A stretch of 64,000 nucleotides of DNA from Spongilla lacustris (lineage: Eukaryota; Porifera; Demospongiae; Spongillida; Spongillidae): contig OX442415.1 in the NCBI GenBank assembly GCA_949361645.1, forward strand, positions 5,563,240-5,627,239, written 5' to 3'. A model generated the notes under the pieces. That model did no database searches. It was not told the DNA's origin and saw only the letters and a list, made by a program, of their open reading frames with translations. The translations under genes were made by a program, and so were the position numbers. Positions 1-11,895 of this stretch are shown here, one piece after another; the stretch's first letter is position 1, and the number at the start of each line of letters is the position of its first letter.

Positions 1-13
1 GCTCTCTCCAGGG

Positions 14-575
14 ATGACATCAGGGGGAGGGAGGGAGGGAGGGAGGGAGGGAGGGAGGGAGGGAGGGAGGGAGGGAGGGAGGGAGGGAGGGAGGGAGGGA
101 GGGAGGGAGGGAGGGAGGGAGGGAGGGAGGGAGGGAGGGAGGGAGGGAGGGAGGGAGGGAGGGAGGGAGGGAGGGAGGGAGGGAGGGAGGGGAGGGAGGG
201 AGGGAGGGAGGGAGGGAGGGAGGGAGGGAGGGAGGGAGGGAGGGAGGGAGGGAGGGAGGGAGGGAGGGAGGGAGGGAGGGAGGGAGGGAGGAGGGAGGGA
301 GGGAGGGAGGGAGGGAGGGAGGGAGGGAGGGAGGGAGGGAGGGAGGGAGGGAGGGAGGGAGGGAGGGAGGGAGGGAGGGAGGGAGGGAGGGAGGGAGGGA
401 GGGAGGGAGGGAGGGAGGGAGGGAGGGAGGGAGGGAGGGAGGGAGGGAGGGAGGGAGGGAGGGAGGGAGGGGGAGGGAGGGAGGAGGGAAGAGGAGGAGG
501 GAGGGGGAAGGACAGAGGGAGGAAGGAGGGAGGGGGGAGGAGGGAGGGAGAGGGGAGGTGGGAGGGATGCAGGTA
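14..575. repeat. (GGGA)n purine array
   Basis: About 560 bases of nearly pure GGGA tetranucleotide with a few phase slips near 190, 290 and 470. It translates as an open Gly/Arg/Glu frame on the plus strand, which is low-complexity and not a gene. The bases just before it (1-31) match 5582-5611 and 17062-17091, so the array begins inside a third copy of a segment that is repeated elsewhere in the window. Runs of this kind can form G-quadruplex or triplex DNA and are often misassembled. Confidence 0.95.
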
Positions 576-675
576 AATTATCTTGAGCTGGTGTTGTATA
601 CCAGTCCTATGGTGCATGGGGAAAGGAAGCCATGGACGCATTTTAAATGCTTGTTACCCATCTTGCCATAATATT

Positions 676-702
676 GGGGGGGGGGGGGGGGGGGGGGGGG
701 GG
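676..702. repeat. poly(G) tract
   Basis: A run of 27 G residues. The surrounding 600-980 has no recognisable gene. Confidence 0.9.
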
Positions 703-1156
703 AGAGGTAGCTGTGCTATCTGGAGAATTTAAATGCAACAGCAATCCAGTGAAACATAATTATTATTTTACACTCACTATTAAGCAGTTTTCGTGTATTG
801 CTCACCCGTTACAATGGGACCATTAATCAAATCATTAATGGGGCCCGGAAGGCCTATATAGCCCTGGGGCCCGTGCCAGCTCTCTACGGCCCTGATGGAG
901 ATTGAAGATGGAGCTGGGCTTCCATACCTGCCAGAATGAATTTCAGCACCCATTCTCATGTTTCTTTTGTATATAATATATATTTAGTAGCTTCTGTAGC
1001 AGTTTGTGTGTGTTTTGTGTGTTATTGTATGTATTTCATGTTCATCTTCTTTATTATTGATTTTATTGTACAGTCCAGATGGTTTATTATTATTATTATT
1101 ATAATTTAAAATGTACATACAATACACCACTAACAATATGAAATACAGCAGCAAGA

Positions 1157-1984
1157 TAAATAAATGCGCCTCAACCACCATGGGGACACAAACCCACCCT
1201 AGCTCCTTGCATTTGACATCATTTTCTTCATGCTTTCTCTGCTCAGTAGCTCTGGCAGCCTGACCTGCTGCTAGTCCCGCTTCTTAAAACATTGGAGTTA
1301 AGCGGTGACATCACAGAAAAGTCAAGGGCTTCTGGCTTACCCAAAGACCAGTTTGGGTACCAGGATGTCTGCAGAACGAGTGTGGCTATATGGACCAGCT
1401 GATGTTAGCTTTGGAAATGACCTAAGGATAGCCTTGAGATTAAGGTCATGAGGGATCACAGTATCAACGGGTGGTAAGTTGGGAACAGAAGGACAAGGAC
1501 ACTCAGGATGTTTAAGTTTCCATGTTTCAGCATTGTTAGGTGCTATACCAGGTGACACAAGTACTTGGCATGCCTTACGAAAGAGACCATCCTGTGCTAA
1601 GGATATTGCTGAGTTAACCCTCTGTATCATCTAAGCTTGGTACTCACTGCTTTTTGGAGCAAGGAGAGGAGCTTTAGCCAAATGCCATAGCTCCCTGAAT
1701 TGACCCTCCCCCCACATACACACATTGCATAGAGATTCTCAATGAAAACAGACTTGTTGTGATGCCCACCACATTTAGCATTGGGGAGAACACACTTGGG
1801 AAGCAAGAACATCTTCTGTCAGTGTGTTTTCAGAGATGACAGCCATGAGAGCAGCTGAGAAGGCTCGTGCAAACGCCAGCCTTGCTTTGTAGGGCACAAA
1901 GCGTATTGTTGAGCACTTGAGGCTGCATACCTCATCTAAAGAGGGTAAATCAGAAGAGCACAGGTTGGATGAAACATCTAACAC
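1157..1984 (-). pseudogene. decayed reverse-transcriptase retroelement relic with the RT core deleted
   Basis: Several minus-strand frames join into one broken protein. It starts with a segment containing FLLPKCVLPNAKCGG, continues through QRVNSAISLAQDGLF and SVPNLPPVDTVI to a region ending LRSFPKLTSAGP, then jumps directly to HTRSADILVPKLVFG and on to KCKELGWVCVPMVVEA. I recognise these blocks as the regions before and after the RT domain in a family of RT-containing proteins common in invertebrate genomes. The RT core that should lie between SAGP and the ADILV block is absent, and there are at least three frame changes. It is a relic, not a gene. The family assignment is from memory of conserved blocks; the exact retroelement class is uncertain. 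Confidence 0.6.
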
Positions 1985-1989
1985 AGGTG

Positions 1990-3715
1990 CCAGTGGGGTG
2001 GAACGTTGAGTTATATCAACAAAAAAGTTTTCTTTTTACTATAGGAGGACACTTAATCCCTTCACATAAGGTGACGCACGTATTAAACTTTAATAACTTA
2101 TGAAGATCACACCATGTACATATTGAAATGTTCACATGTGCACAGAGTGCAAATATACAAACAAAGAATCAGCTGGCAGGTTGTTAGATGCACCCATGGT
2201 GTTATATTCTGATTGGATTTGAGGTTAGATGACTTGCACCCTGCAAGGGATGCATTTCACACATAAAATACATGGATGACAACATGTGCATATCAAGCAT
2301 ACCCATAAGATGTACATACACATGTATTACACCATCTATCATTCAATGTCTGATATACAGACATGCCCATTATGTACATGTATGTCTCCAGAGAGCACAA
2401 GTTTTATTGATTTATTTAATATAAATCCATGGCGAAAGTACATTACATTGAGCATGTCTAATATATTATTTACTAGTATATTGGTTCCTTTTTACTCACT
2501 TATTATACATGTGTTGATATTGTTGTAAAAAAAAGTGTCTTTGGATCTTTGATTTGACTAACCTGTACTTTGGGCATTTGGGTAAAAGCTGTTGATAAAG
2601 ACTCCCCTACTATAAATATAGTATGTGATTGTCAGCGTCATGAAGGGGAACCTCTACATGTACTAGGTGTACACACATGAAGCATCACAAGAACCAGAAT
2701 GTGTACGTACATGTACGTGGTCACGAGGAAAGAAAGGAAAACCAACTAAAGGTGCCTGTTACCATAGCAGGAGTGAGTCACAAACATATACTCTCTTATA
2801 TTGATGTATATACTCTTGTCATGTAGCTGGTACATGTGATATTTAATAACCAGTGTTTATAACCCTGCATGTAAGGCATACATGTTTACCTTTCTAAAAG
2901 ATCATGGACTTTGACCGTATACCTGGTGCTGTTGATGTAATTATTAGTAATCACTACATCACAGCCCACAGCTTCATGTAGTACTAAGGATGACTGCCAT
3001 GAGAAATGAAAAGACACTGCACTGATCATATTGTGGTAAATGTACTGTTTAGGCATTGAATAATGCAATTATTGGCACTCTGTTCCTGTCTATTGAAAAT
3101 GTTTCTCTATTCAGCACAATACCATGAAGCAGCGAAAGCACTTTTACTAAAAAAAAAAGTTGGGGAACACAAGCCTGTACCATCCAACCATCTGTTCAAG
3201 GAAAAGCAAGCTTTGGTTGCTCAATACAATTCTTCCTGTCCCATTATAATCCCATTATAAAAGAATCCCATTTTTAATGATATTCATAGTTGGGGTAAAA
3301 GCCTAAACTCTCAATAAATTAAAATCAAAAATGTTGCTGATTTTGGCCTTGGATGCCTATCAGATTAGGTGTTGCTGGAATTACTTTTGTTTAGTTACTG
3401 TTAAAATTTCTTTGACTATAGCCTAGTAAATATTAATATTTAGTTCAATTACATCAGCATTAAGCTGACATTTAACAGTTAACAATTAATTTACCTTGTT
3501 TGCGGATACTGAATGTATTTCATTTCATTTAATTACATACAATAAGTTTTACTTTTTTTGCATGCTTAGATGATGTTATTGGCATCCCTAATGGATTTGT
3601 GGTACAGTTTCAAAACATTTACTCCGAAGTGTATAATGTATGCTTGTTTATTCATGTGATGAAAGGAAACTGAAAAAGCAAATTATTGTACTCAGCAATG
3701 CTAAGTGTTATCTAG
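1990..3715. other. no gene recognised
   Basis: AT-rich sequence with short open frames only. I see no domain, splice pattern or structured repeat beyond scattered ACATGTA motifs. Confidence 0.5.
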
Positions 3716-3721
3716 TACCAT

Positions 3722-4316
3722 AGATAGTCGTGGAAGTGGTGATGGTCAGTTCAACTATCCATATAGTACATCCACAAAGGGAAATGTTCTTGACAGTAAC
3801 AACCATCCTATACAGAAGCTGACATCAGGGGGAGAGTTTTGGTCAGAAGGGATCAGGTCAGGGAGAGTTTAATATTCCTGAGGCAGTCATCGTTGACTCA
3901 GACAACAGAGTGATAGTTTCTGATTTATGGAAGGATAGGATCCAAATATTCAACGAAGATGGTGGTTGGTTGTTAACCATAAATGGTTTCATGTTACCAG
4001 TGAGTCTTGCCTTAGATCATCAGGAAAATATTCATGTAACAGAACAAGATTATATCAAAGTTTTCACTACGGTAGGTGTCTATGTCAGAACATATGGTGG
4101 TCCAGCTCCTGGTCGTAAAAGAATTGCATCTGATAATGAAGGCAACACCCTAGTCACTTATGGTCAATCTATCTCCATACATGATAGCTATGGAGACAAG
4201 ATACATAAAGTAGGGAATTTTGGAGATCCCATGTGTACTGCAATAGATGCCAGAGATGGCAGTGTGTATGTTGCTGACTATGGTACTAATTCTGTACTGA
4301 AATATACTGATATTTA
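3722..4316 (+). pseudogene. NHL-repeat (beta-propeller) protein, C-terminal fragment, copy 1
   Basis: From 3910 the frame encodes NHL-type blades: DSDNRVIVSDLWKDRIQIF (its first residues lie just before 3910), then LALDHQENIHVTEQDYIKVF, then AIDARDGSVYVADYGTNSVL, followed by a stop at 4315. Upstream (3730-3900) the same protein continues in other frames (GSGDGQFNYP, then GQFNIPEAV), so the reading frame is broken at least once before 3900. NHL propellers form the C-terminus of TRIM-NHL and related proteins and usually bind RNA or protein. No RING, B-box or other N-terminal domain is visible, so this is a truncated copy. The second copy at 15919-16242 is very similar. Probably a pseudogene; a 3' exon of a gene lying off the window is possible. 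Confidence 0.7.
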
Positions 4317-5850
4317 GGTGCTGTATTGTGTGCTGTGTTATATTGTAGTGCTGTGTGGCTTTGCATGACTGTATATTAATGTGAATTGTATACAATTGTG
4401 ATGGTCGGCCTGCACTACTCAACAGTGTGACACACACACACACACACAACATAGCATGAGATATCGCATGACTGACTTATGATATTATGGTTATATGCTG
4501 AGCCTCCATCTTTACCTCTAGGTCACCCTACCACAGTGGACTTGTTGCATAAGTTGCCACAGTGATGATGTCATAACCATAAGGGTTAATTCAATGAAAA
4601 ACACGGTACATACATCACACATAATAATTATAATAACACACAAAACACACACAAACAACTACATGCAAAGATAACTGTCCTGTTGGGATGATTGAAGGCC
4701 TTTAATGCCTCTGGTCCCCAGGCCCCATAGTTTTCCACCGCCAATGGTACACATTGCCAGCCATAACTCAGCACACTTGGGATCATTTTTGTTGTTTTCT
4801 GTGCTCAGCTGCCTTTGCTGAAACGTCCCTGGTACATGCCCGCTTCCAACATAGTGTGTGAATTAAGCAGGGATGTAACTGTGATGTCAAAGGCAGCTGA
4901 GGTGCCACAATCCCAATTGGTAACAAGGATGTCTGTAGGCCGTGTTCTGAAAGTATCATGTCCCCATCCACAGATAAACCAGCTAACTGAAAGGTGCTGT
5001 AGATCACGATTCGAATAGTGTTGTGCTTGGTTGTTACATCACCTCTTCTTTTGCATGTGACACAGTGGTAACCCATAGCGTCAAGTACACAGTTGGGACA
5101 TAGGGGACAAACCATTGGATTTTCTATGATATATTTCCAAATATGGGCACACACACCTCAGAACTTTGCAGGTTCCCAGACTTAATGTAAGACACCAGGC
5201 CATGGTAATAATAGCTCCTACATGTAACTTCACCCAATCCACATAGCATTTGTGCCACATTCTGTGTGTGTGACTTGTGTAAAACCAAAAGTGACATCAT
5301 TTGAAATGAGTATCATAGCACAGATACACATACACCTGATGAACAATGCCTTCTGTCCACATACAACACACAACCATTTATAAAGTATTAAAAATTGTGC
5401 AAACTGTTAATGGCAGCAAGAGGGGGGAGTGGTTGTTGTAGTATCAAAAGTAAGCTTCCATCCAATCACCTTGTTGTCGAAGGTCGAGGTGTAAAGGTTA
5501 CATCTCTGGTGGCTGTCCAGAGACCACGCTGCACTGCACACCAGATGACGATGACCCTAAGAGATAGAGAGGGGTTAATGTGCTCTCTCCAGGGATGACA
5601 TCAGGGGGAGGAGCTTCACTAGCATAAGTATAAGTTGCATACCACAACCTTATTTACACACACTGTATGTCTCTTCCTGATAACTAAGTAAGCCTGTTCC
5701 CAGCTCTCATACTGGGAGATACATACATATGCCCCACCCTATCTCAGTATGTACTGACCTGTTTACCCCACAGTCTGTAGATGACCTCATCTTCTGAAGT
5801 TCCATGTCTGCATGACCAAGGGATAGTTGACAAAGGTAAGGGGGCGGGGC
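4000..5850 (+). repeat. segmental duplication, copy 1
   Basis: This block matches 15926-17365 in order and orientation. It covers the NHL 3' end, the region around 4318-4600, 5130-5600 and up to the motif GACCAAGGGATAGTTG near 5817. Copy 1 has extra sequence at about 4594-5127 that copy 2 lacks; this is the RT relic at 4690-5117. Confidence 0.85.
4690..5117 (-). pseudogene. RT-family retroelement relic, C-terminal region
   Basis: The minus strand reads CPNCVLDAMGYHCVTCKRRG (a cysteine-rich block), then DILVTNWDCGTSAAFDITVT, then WQCVPLAVENYGAWGPEAL, with frame changes and a stop between. These blocks belong to the same RT-protein family as the relics at 1157-1984 and 50548-50786. The relic lies exactly in the interval missing from the second copy of the surrounding duplication, so it looks like an insertion of a truncated element. 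The other possibility is a deletion from copy 2. Confidence 0.6.
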
Positions 5851-5990
5851 GGGGGAGGGGGAATGGTAATTTTGAATAACTACTGAATGAAACTATGATT
5901 GCAGCTTTTCCACTTATCAGTCTTAAAATCTATTAACTTGAAATGAGTGGACATGATATCTGGAGGTTTAAATCATTAACATTCTCTGTG
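5128..5990. other. duplicated non-coding segment, no gene recognised
   Basis: This is shared with 16540-17400. Short frames exist, but none is conserved in the two copies in a way that suggests coding. Confidence 0.5.
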
Positions 5991-6002
5991 CCTACAAAAT
6001 TT

Positions 6003-6060
6003 CCCTCCTTCCTCCTCCCTCCCTCTTCCCTCCCTCCTCCCTCCCCCTCCTTTCCTCCCA
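6003..6060. repeat. CCTCC pyrimidine tract
   Basis: Irregular CCTCCCTT repeats. The following ~95 bases (6050-6145) reappear in inverted orientation at about 17698-17752. Confidence 0.8.
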
Positions 6061-6583
6061 GGTGTACATCCTTCTGTGACCTTGGTGAAAACTCCCACTG
6101 ACCGTACTGTAAAGGTGTGGTGATGGTGTGTTGTGTGTGTGTGTGTGGGACACCTTAATTGAAAGCATTGAAGGAGGGGGGAGTGAAATACAAATGCTCA
6201 GAGATGATTATTTGACTTGCGATTCTGTGGGATTGCCAGCTGCTGAATATATGAAGAGAAAAGTTGCAAGGCTAACTGTCCAAATGCCTGCAATACTAGA
6301 CATTGATATGGGCCTATTATTGTCAGCATGTTCACCCACACATTTAACTTCAGAAAGGTATTTAATTAAGGGGTGGGGCTGGGAGTGTATATGTAAAGGT
6401 CATTAAATGTCTCAAATTCATATTGTCACAGAGTAGTGTACTTAAAGGTGACCAGCTGTATTGCATCCTGATATATGAGCTGCTTAAAGAAATGTATTAG
6501 GGAATGTGTAGTGAGGTATATGATACAGGGGTGATTGAGATGATAAGAGATGGATGTACCATGTCGAAGTGATATAGATTTGT

Positions 6584-6783
6584 NNNNNNNNNNNNNNNNN
6601 NNNNNNNNNNNNNNNNNNNNNNNNNNNNNNNNNNNNNNNNNNNNNNNNNNNNNNNNNNNNNNNNNNNNNNNNNNNNNNNNNNNNNNNNNNNNNNNNNNNN
6701 NNNNNNNNNNNNNNNNNNNNNNNNNNNNNNNNNNNNNNNNNNNNNNNNNNNNNNNNNNNNNNNNNNNNNNNNNNNNNNNNNNN
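6584..6783. other. assembly gap of 200 N
   Basis: Exactly 200 undetermined bases, a typical fixed-size scaffold gap. Order and distance across it are not guaranteed. Confidence 0.99.
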
Positions 6784-6987
6784 TAGCTAGCGGTACATGA
6801 GGGCAGAGTGTATACATACATGTACATGTGACATGTATGTGGGTATGCACATACATCATGTAGTGTGGTCTTGCAGATGTGGCATGGTGACCTGGCCCTA
6901 GCAGTACCACCCTCTTCTTGGTATCACATTGTGGTGAGGGGGTAGAGATAGCTAACCTCTTCAGGCTACTATGCAGTCCACCATACC

Positions 6988-7206
6988 TCATCCCCCTCCT
7001 CCTCTTCCCCTCCTCTCCTCCCAATCCTCCCCTCCCCATCCTCCCCTCGCCCTCCTCCCCTCCCCTCCTTCCCCTCCCCTCTCCTCCCCTCCCCTCCTTC
7101 CCTCCCCTCCTCCCCTCCCCTCCTCCCCTCCCCCTCCCTTCTCATCTCCTCCTTCCCTCCCCTCCCCCTCCCTCCTCATCCCCTCCTTCCCTCCCCTCCT
7201 CCCCTT
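6988..7206. repeat. (CCCCTCCTC)n pyrimidine array
   Basis: A C/T-only tract of about 220 bases. It ends within 45 bases of the truncated 5' edge of the gypsy element that follows, so the array marks the breakpoint. Confidence 0.9.
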
Positions 7207-7248
7207 CATAAGCTGACACGGAAAACGGCAGGTGGCTACATGTGAAAC

Positions 7249-8170
7249 ACAGAATGCCAGAATGCATTTGAACACCTGAAGCAGCTTTTAGTCCGACCCC
7301 CAATATTGGCATACCCACAATTCCATTTACCATTTATAGTTGCCACTGATGCATCTGGTTGTGCAATAGGTGCAGTATTGAGTCAGGAACAGCAAGGAGA
7401 GGAAAAGGTAATAGCCTATTGGAGTCGTCAGTTGAGTAAAGCCGAACGAAACTACTCAACGATAGAAAGGGAGGCAATAGCTGTGGTAGCAGCGATCAAA
7501 GAGTTTTTCCCATACTTGTATGGAAAAGCATTCACTTTGCTCACAGACCACAATCCCCTTACCTCACTTCGTGGGTTAAAGGATACCGGAGGAAGATTGA
7601 CACGTTGGCTGCTGTTTCTCCAGCAATTTGACATCACCATTAAATTCCGATCTGGGAAGAGCAATGCCAATGCTGATGGAATGTCACGACGAAGGCCAGC
7701 AGCAGAGAAGGTGGAGGTGCCTGTGTTAAATGATGATGCAGTTGTGAATAGCATTACACACTTGGGAGATCAGCTGATGTTGAAACGGGAACAGGCCACG
7801 GATGAGTTTACGTTGAAAATAATACAGGCCATTCAAAAGGGAACACCTCTCTCTACGCGGGATGGGAAATGGAGTACATTCTTTCTTAGAGATGGCATTT
7901 TATGTCGCCATGCCAGGGATGTCAGCAATCCCAAAACACAGACAGTGGTACCAAAATCCTTGAGGCCACTTGTGTTTGAAATGTTGCACAGCAGGTCGGG
8001 CCATCTTGGCATACACAAAACTTTGGAAAAAGTAAAGGAGCATTTCTTCTGGCCAGGTTACGAGCAAGAAATACGGGATGCTGTTAGGAGTTGTGATTCC
8101 TGTCAGCGTCGCAATTCACCAGTACCAGCGCCTCAAGCACCATTAGGCACCATTAAGAGTATAATGATAT
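7249..8170 (+). pseudogene. gypsy 1 pol: RNase H and integrase zinc-binding region
   Basis: The frame opens with the end of the RT connection region (FEHLKQLLVRPPILAYP), then Ty3-type RNase H: FIVATDASGCAIGAVL (first catalytic Asp), YSTIEREAIAVVAA (catalytic Glu) and LLTDHNPLT (catalytic Asp), ending with a typical SNANADGMSR. The H2C2 integrase zinc finger follows (HSRSGHLGIHKTL through CDSCQRR). The frame ends at a TAA at 8170-8172, but the protein continues in another frame from about 8163 through the first catalytic Asp of the integrase core (DIMGPLP). Inference: a small indel near 8165 broke a formerly continuous pol. Confidence 0.88.
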
Positions 8171-9326
8171 AATGGGCCCACTGCCTACTACACCTCGGGG
8201 TCACAAGTATATCTTAGTTGTGACAGATTTATTCAGTAAATGGGTGGAAGCATTCCCACTTTTTGCAACTGACAGTGTCACACTGGCAAAGATCTTAACA
8301 GATGAAGTTATTTGTCGGTATGGTGTTCCTGAGTCACTTCACAGTGACCAAGGTGCGAATTTTGTGAGTGAAGTAATTCAATCACTGTGCACTAACCTAG
8401 GCATTAATCGTACACAAACGTCTGCATATCATCCGGAAGGTAATGGCCAGGTAGAACGTTTCAATCGCACACTAGAAGCAATGCTGTCAAAGGAAATTGA
8501 GGAACATCAGAAGGACTGGGATGATCACCTGCAGAAAGTCTTATTTGCCTATAGAACTGCTGTCCATGATACAACTGGGTACACCCCATATTTCATAATA
8601 TCTGGTCGTTCTCCTAACTTGCCAATAGACATACTACTTGGATGAGCCCAAACTCAAGGTCAGGAGCTACCTGATTATGTCAAAAAGACACAGTCGTCTC
8701 TCAAGTCAGCATTTTCTGTGGTTCGCCAACGCTCACATGAGGCACACCAAAGACAAAAGCAAGCGAAGGATCAGACCATCAGTGGAGAGGCCTTTCAAGT
8801 TGGGGATCGTGTATGGCTTTTTGTTCCAGCAATCAAAAAGGGACAAACCAAGAAATTCGCTTCTTTGTGGAGGGGTCCATACACAATTATTGACAAAGTG
8901 GGCCCAGTGAATTACCATGTGCAACTGATTGGTGGCACCCAAAAGCGGATTGTTCATCGCAACAGACTGAAACTCTGCCTTAGTGACCCAAATCCTGAAA
9001 AGGCCAATAGCCATCTACCGGAAGCAACAGCACGCGCAACCATCTCAGAGGGTGATGGTTCTAGTGGTACTGATGTGGGGGGCATACAAGATGTAGTATA
9101 TCAAGAACAAGACGCCACCGAAGATGACATTATTATACCAGTTGAGGGTGCTACAATTGAAAATGAAGATCAGGTGCTAGAAGTGGAAAATCCGCCTTTG
9201 GATGTAAGACGAAATCCCCCAAGAAATCGTCACCCACCTCTACGTTATGGAGACTACGTATCTGTTGATTACTCTTCTTGCGAGGACGCAAGAAGCTGGA
9301 GGGAGGAGTTATGTAACGACCTGTGA
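8163..9326 (+). pseudogene. gypsy 1 pol: integrase core and C-terminal domain
   Basis: The integrase catalytic triad is visible: Asp in DIMGPLP, Asp in LHSDQGANF, and Glu in EGNGQVERFNRT. The frame is interrupted once by TGA at 8643-8645 (after DILLG) and then continues in the same frame through HEAHQRQKQAKD. Next comes the SH3-like integrase C-terminal domain (AFQVGDRVWLF, WRGPYTIIDKVG). A hydrophilic acidic tail ends with NPPRNRHPPLRYGDYV, which is typical of gypsy polyproteins. The stop codon lies inside the 3' LTR. Neighbours are the RNase H half upstream and the LTR downstream. Confidence 0.88.
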
Positions 9327-9511
9327 GGTCATCATCACCTTAGTCAGCTGGTCAATCAACACGTACTCCAGTGCAAGTTTAAGCGTGCCTGTTCCAGAAC
9401 ATTCTTAGCTATATAATATAACTATATAAGTTGTGCATGTGAGTGATGAAGAGAGTTTTTCTGTATGCTGAGTTCTCTGCCTATTAAAGATTAAGTCTTG
9501 GTCTCATTACA
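9312..9511 (+). mobile_element. 3' LTR of gypsy 1
   Basis: This 200-bp segment starts TGTAACGACC right after a polypurine tract and ends CTCATTACA, giving the TG...CA ends of an LTR. It contains a TATA-like stretch (9410-9430) and an ATTAAA polyadenylation-like signal at 9483-9488. The 5' partner LTR is absent, so the right edge is inferred from the terminal CA only. Confidence 0.65.
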
Positions 9512-10120
9512 AAAGTACAATTTTTTCTGAAGCCTTTTCTAACTCCAAAAACGGTCCAAATATGCTTACCTTTGTACGATGCGTCGGTTTTGTACACATT
9601 TATACCGTCTAACTGTATGCGAGCGTTGAAACCAGCACTTCTTGTTATGACGATCTTTGTGGCCGCGTTCACAGACCGATGTATTATTCCGTGGGTGTGC
9701 AGCATAATGTCGATCTTTGGCTGATATATACATGTGTAAGTCTACGCGTGCGCTATTTTCCATTTGTATACAGTCATATATAGTAGCGTTCATAGTACAC
9801 ATCAGAACATATATATTTCATCACTGCTGCTCAACAGAAGCTGCTTGCGTGTGCTCTGTTACTCGCTCTGGCTTATTTTTGATGATGTGGTGGCAGCTGC
9901 AGAGCCTGAGGTATTCCTCCAGTTCCACTTGGAGAGATCTTTTTCCATATCCAAATGCTCAAAGCTAATCCTTGCCTTCTTTTGCCTTCCAGAGCTCCCT
10001 TCATCACTTTGATGCTTTAGCCTAATGCAAATTTCCTGCCAATGCTTTGGTACTCACTCCTGGCAGTGGATGTTTACTCCATCTGATTGCTTTCTGCAAC
10101 TGCAGCCCAGCCAGGCAAAC
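9512..10120. other. no gene recognised
   Basis: Short frames only; no recognisable domain or repeat. Confidence 0.5.
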
Positions 10121-10125
10121 ATATG

Positions 10126-10668
10126 GTTTGCTGTCATATGATTCTGAATACTATACTGGCAGGACAGCAAGCCACGGCCATGTGCATGACCATATGTAGT
10201 CATATGACAGCAAGCCACAAGCATATGCAGTCACATGACAGCAAGCTACAGCCATGTGCACTCATATGACAGCAAGCCATGGCCATGTGCAGTCATATGA
10301 CAGCAACCACAACCATGTGCAGTCATATGAAAGCAAGCCACAAGCATATGCAGTCACATGACAGCAAGCTACAGCCATGTGCACTCATATGACAGCAAGC
10401 CATGGCCATGTGCAGTCATATGACAGCAACCATGCACAACCATGTGCAGTCATATGACAGCAAGCCACAGCCATGTGCAGTCATATGACAGCAACCACGG
10501 CCATGTGTAGTCATATGACAGCAACCACGGCCATGTGCAGTCATATGACAGCAAGCCATAGCCATCTGCAGTCATATGACAGCAATCCACAAGCATGCAT
10601 GTGCAGACATATGACAGCAAGCTATGGCCATGTGTAGTCATATGAAAGCAAGCCACAGCCATGCACAT
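10126..10668. repeat. ~31-bp minisatellite (CATATGACAGCAAGCCAC unit)
   Basis: About 17 degenerate units of a 28-36-bp repeat containing GTGCAGTCATATGACAGCAA. A higher-order duplication is visible (10190-10290 resembles 10320-10420). The open frames across it are by-products of the repeat. Confidence 0.9.
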
Positions 10669-10679
10669 GCTTCTATACC

Positions 10680-11890
10680 TTCAAAATGTGTGCCTGAGAT
10701 GCATGCTAGATTGAATCCTTGTCTTCAATCACTGGTGTAACCTCAATGTCTGCAGTATCTGGGTTGTACCCGAGCTACACATTCAGGATATTACCGATCT
10801 GCCAGAATTATAGATCTGCCAAAATTAGAAAAAGCTATTGCCTTGCCTGGTTGACCACACGTACGTGGATGCCACATGCAGCATCTTATGCAGTCTGTTC
10901 CTGCATGGCACTTGTTGCTCACTGGCTTCTGAGGATAATTTTTATATTGCAAAAACTTATAATGTGCATGCGCAAAATAGTAAGTGTAAGTCTGGGTACG
11001 AGTTTATATACCAAACGGAGCAGTTTGCACGTAAACTATGCTAGCTATGAACATGCTATTCACTAGGCCTCTATTTGGTATCTAGAAGAATCTAAAAATA
11101 CCGTCAGATTTTGTTGAAAAGCGATAGGAAAAAGTGTACCGATCAGCTTTCGAATGTCAAAAAACGGGAGAGTGCGTAGGTTTCACCCGATACAAGTATG
11201 TTGTTTTATATGTCACAAAGCTAAAATTTATACCAAATGGCTCAGAGAGAGTTGGCCTATCAGAAAATATGCTTTCTAAAGCATACAGAACTTTTCCGAC
11301 TAATTTTCCAAAAGGTTGGTTCGACATTCGATTCTCACGGAAGCGGTGTTAATTAAAATATATTTCAATATTACTTGGTCTTTGCTTTATTTTGTGCTTA
11401 CATGTGCAGATGCAAATGTTATGATTATAAAAAGGTGATGGACCTGGTTACCGGGAAGTCCATTACAACTACAATATGTCATGCACCTTCACTATTACAT
11501 TTTTCATACAACATTAATGTTTGGGTAAAAGGTTGCAAGCTGAGATGTATCCATGCATTGGGAATTCTTGATCTTGTTTTGATTTTACTATAAATGATAG
11601 TGATTTACAATTGTGTGAGATTTATAACATTTCTGGACACATGTACATGTATGATAGAAATGAGCAGGTGCATCATCCTGGTAGAGTTGCTTTTTGTTTG
11701 ATTACAAACACCTTGATACAGCCATGTTTGCAATGAAAACTTTCTTTAAATGTATGCATCACTCAGCCAGATTACTGTGAGGTATTACAACTATTGTTCA
11801 GTCAATTTGTATTTGGTAGCCATGCTGCAGCTATCTAATTTTGTTGTTTGTTTGCAATCACAATCATTTCAGTACAATGTACACTTCGCT
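10680..11890. other. intergenic/intron sequence; 3' part homologous to receptor intron 2
   Basis: From about 11372 the sequence matches intron 2 of receptor gene C (46680 down to 45720 on the minus strand). No Ig or signal-peptide exon is found upstream, so receptor copy A has lost its 5' half. Confidence 0.6.
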
Positions 11891-11895
11891 TCTAG

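Larger units (their letters stand above)
7249..9511 (+). mobile_element. Ty3/gypsy LTR retrotransposon 1, 5'-truncated, with 3' LTR
   Basis: The order is RNase H, integrase zinc finger, integrase core, integrase C-terminal domain, polypurine tract (9298-9308, GGAGGGAGGAG) and 3' LTR. Protease and reverse transcriptase are missing upstream, where a pyrimidine array begins. No 5' LTR is present. The coding part has one frameshift and one in-frame stop, so it cannot move by itself. Confidence 0.9.

Noticed and set aside
14..586. 190-residue Gly/Arg/Glu-rich open frame
   Set aside because: Pure translation of a GGGA array; no gene features.
6426..7039. Open frames crossing the N gap
   Set aside because: They consist of unknown bases; no support.
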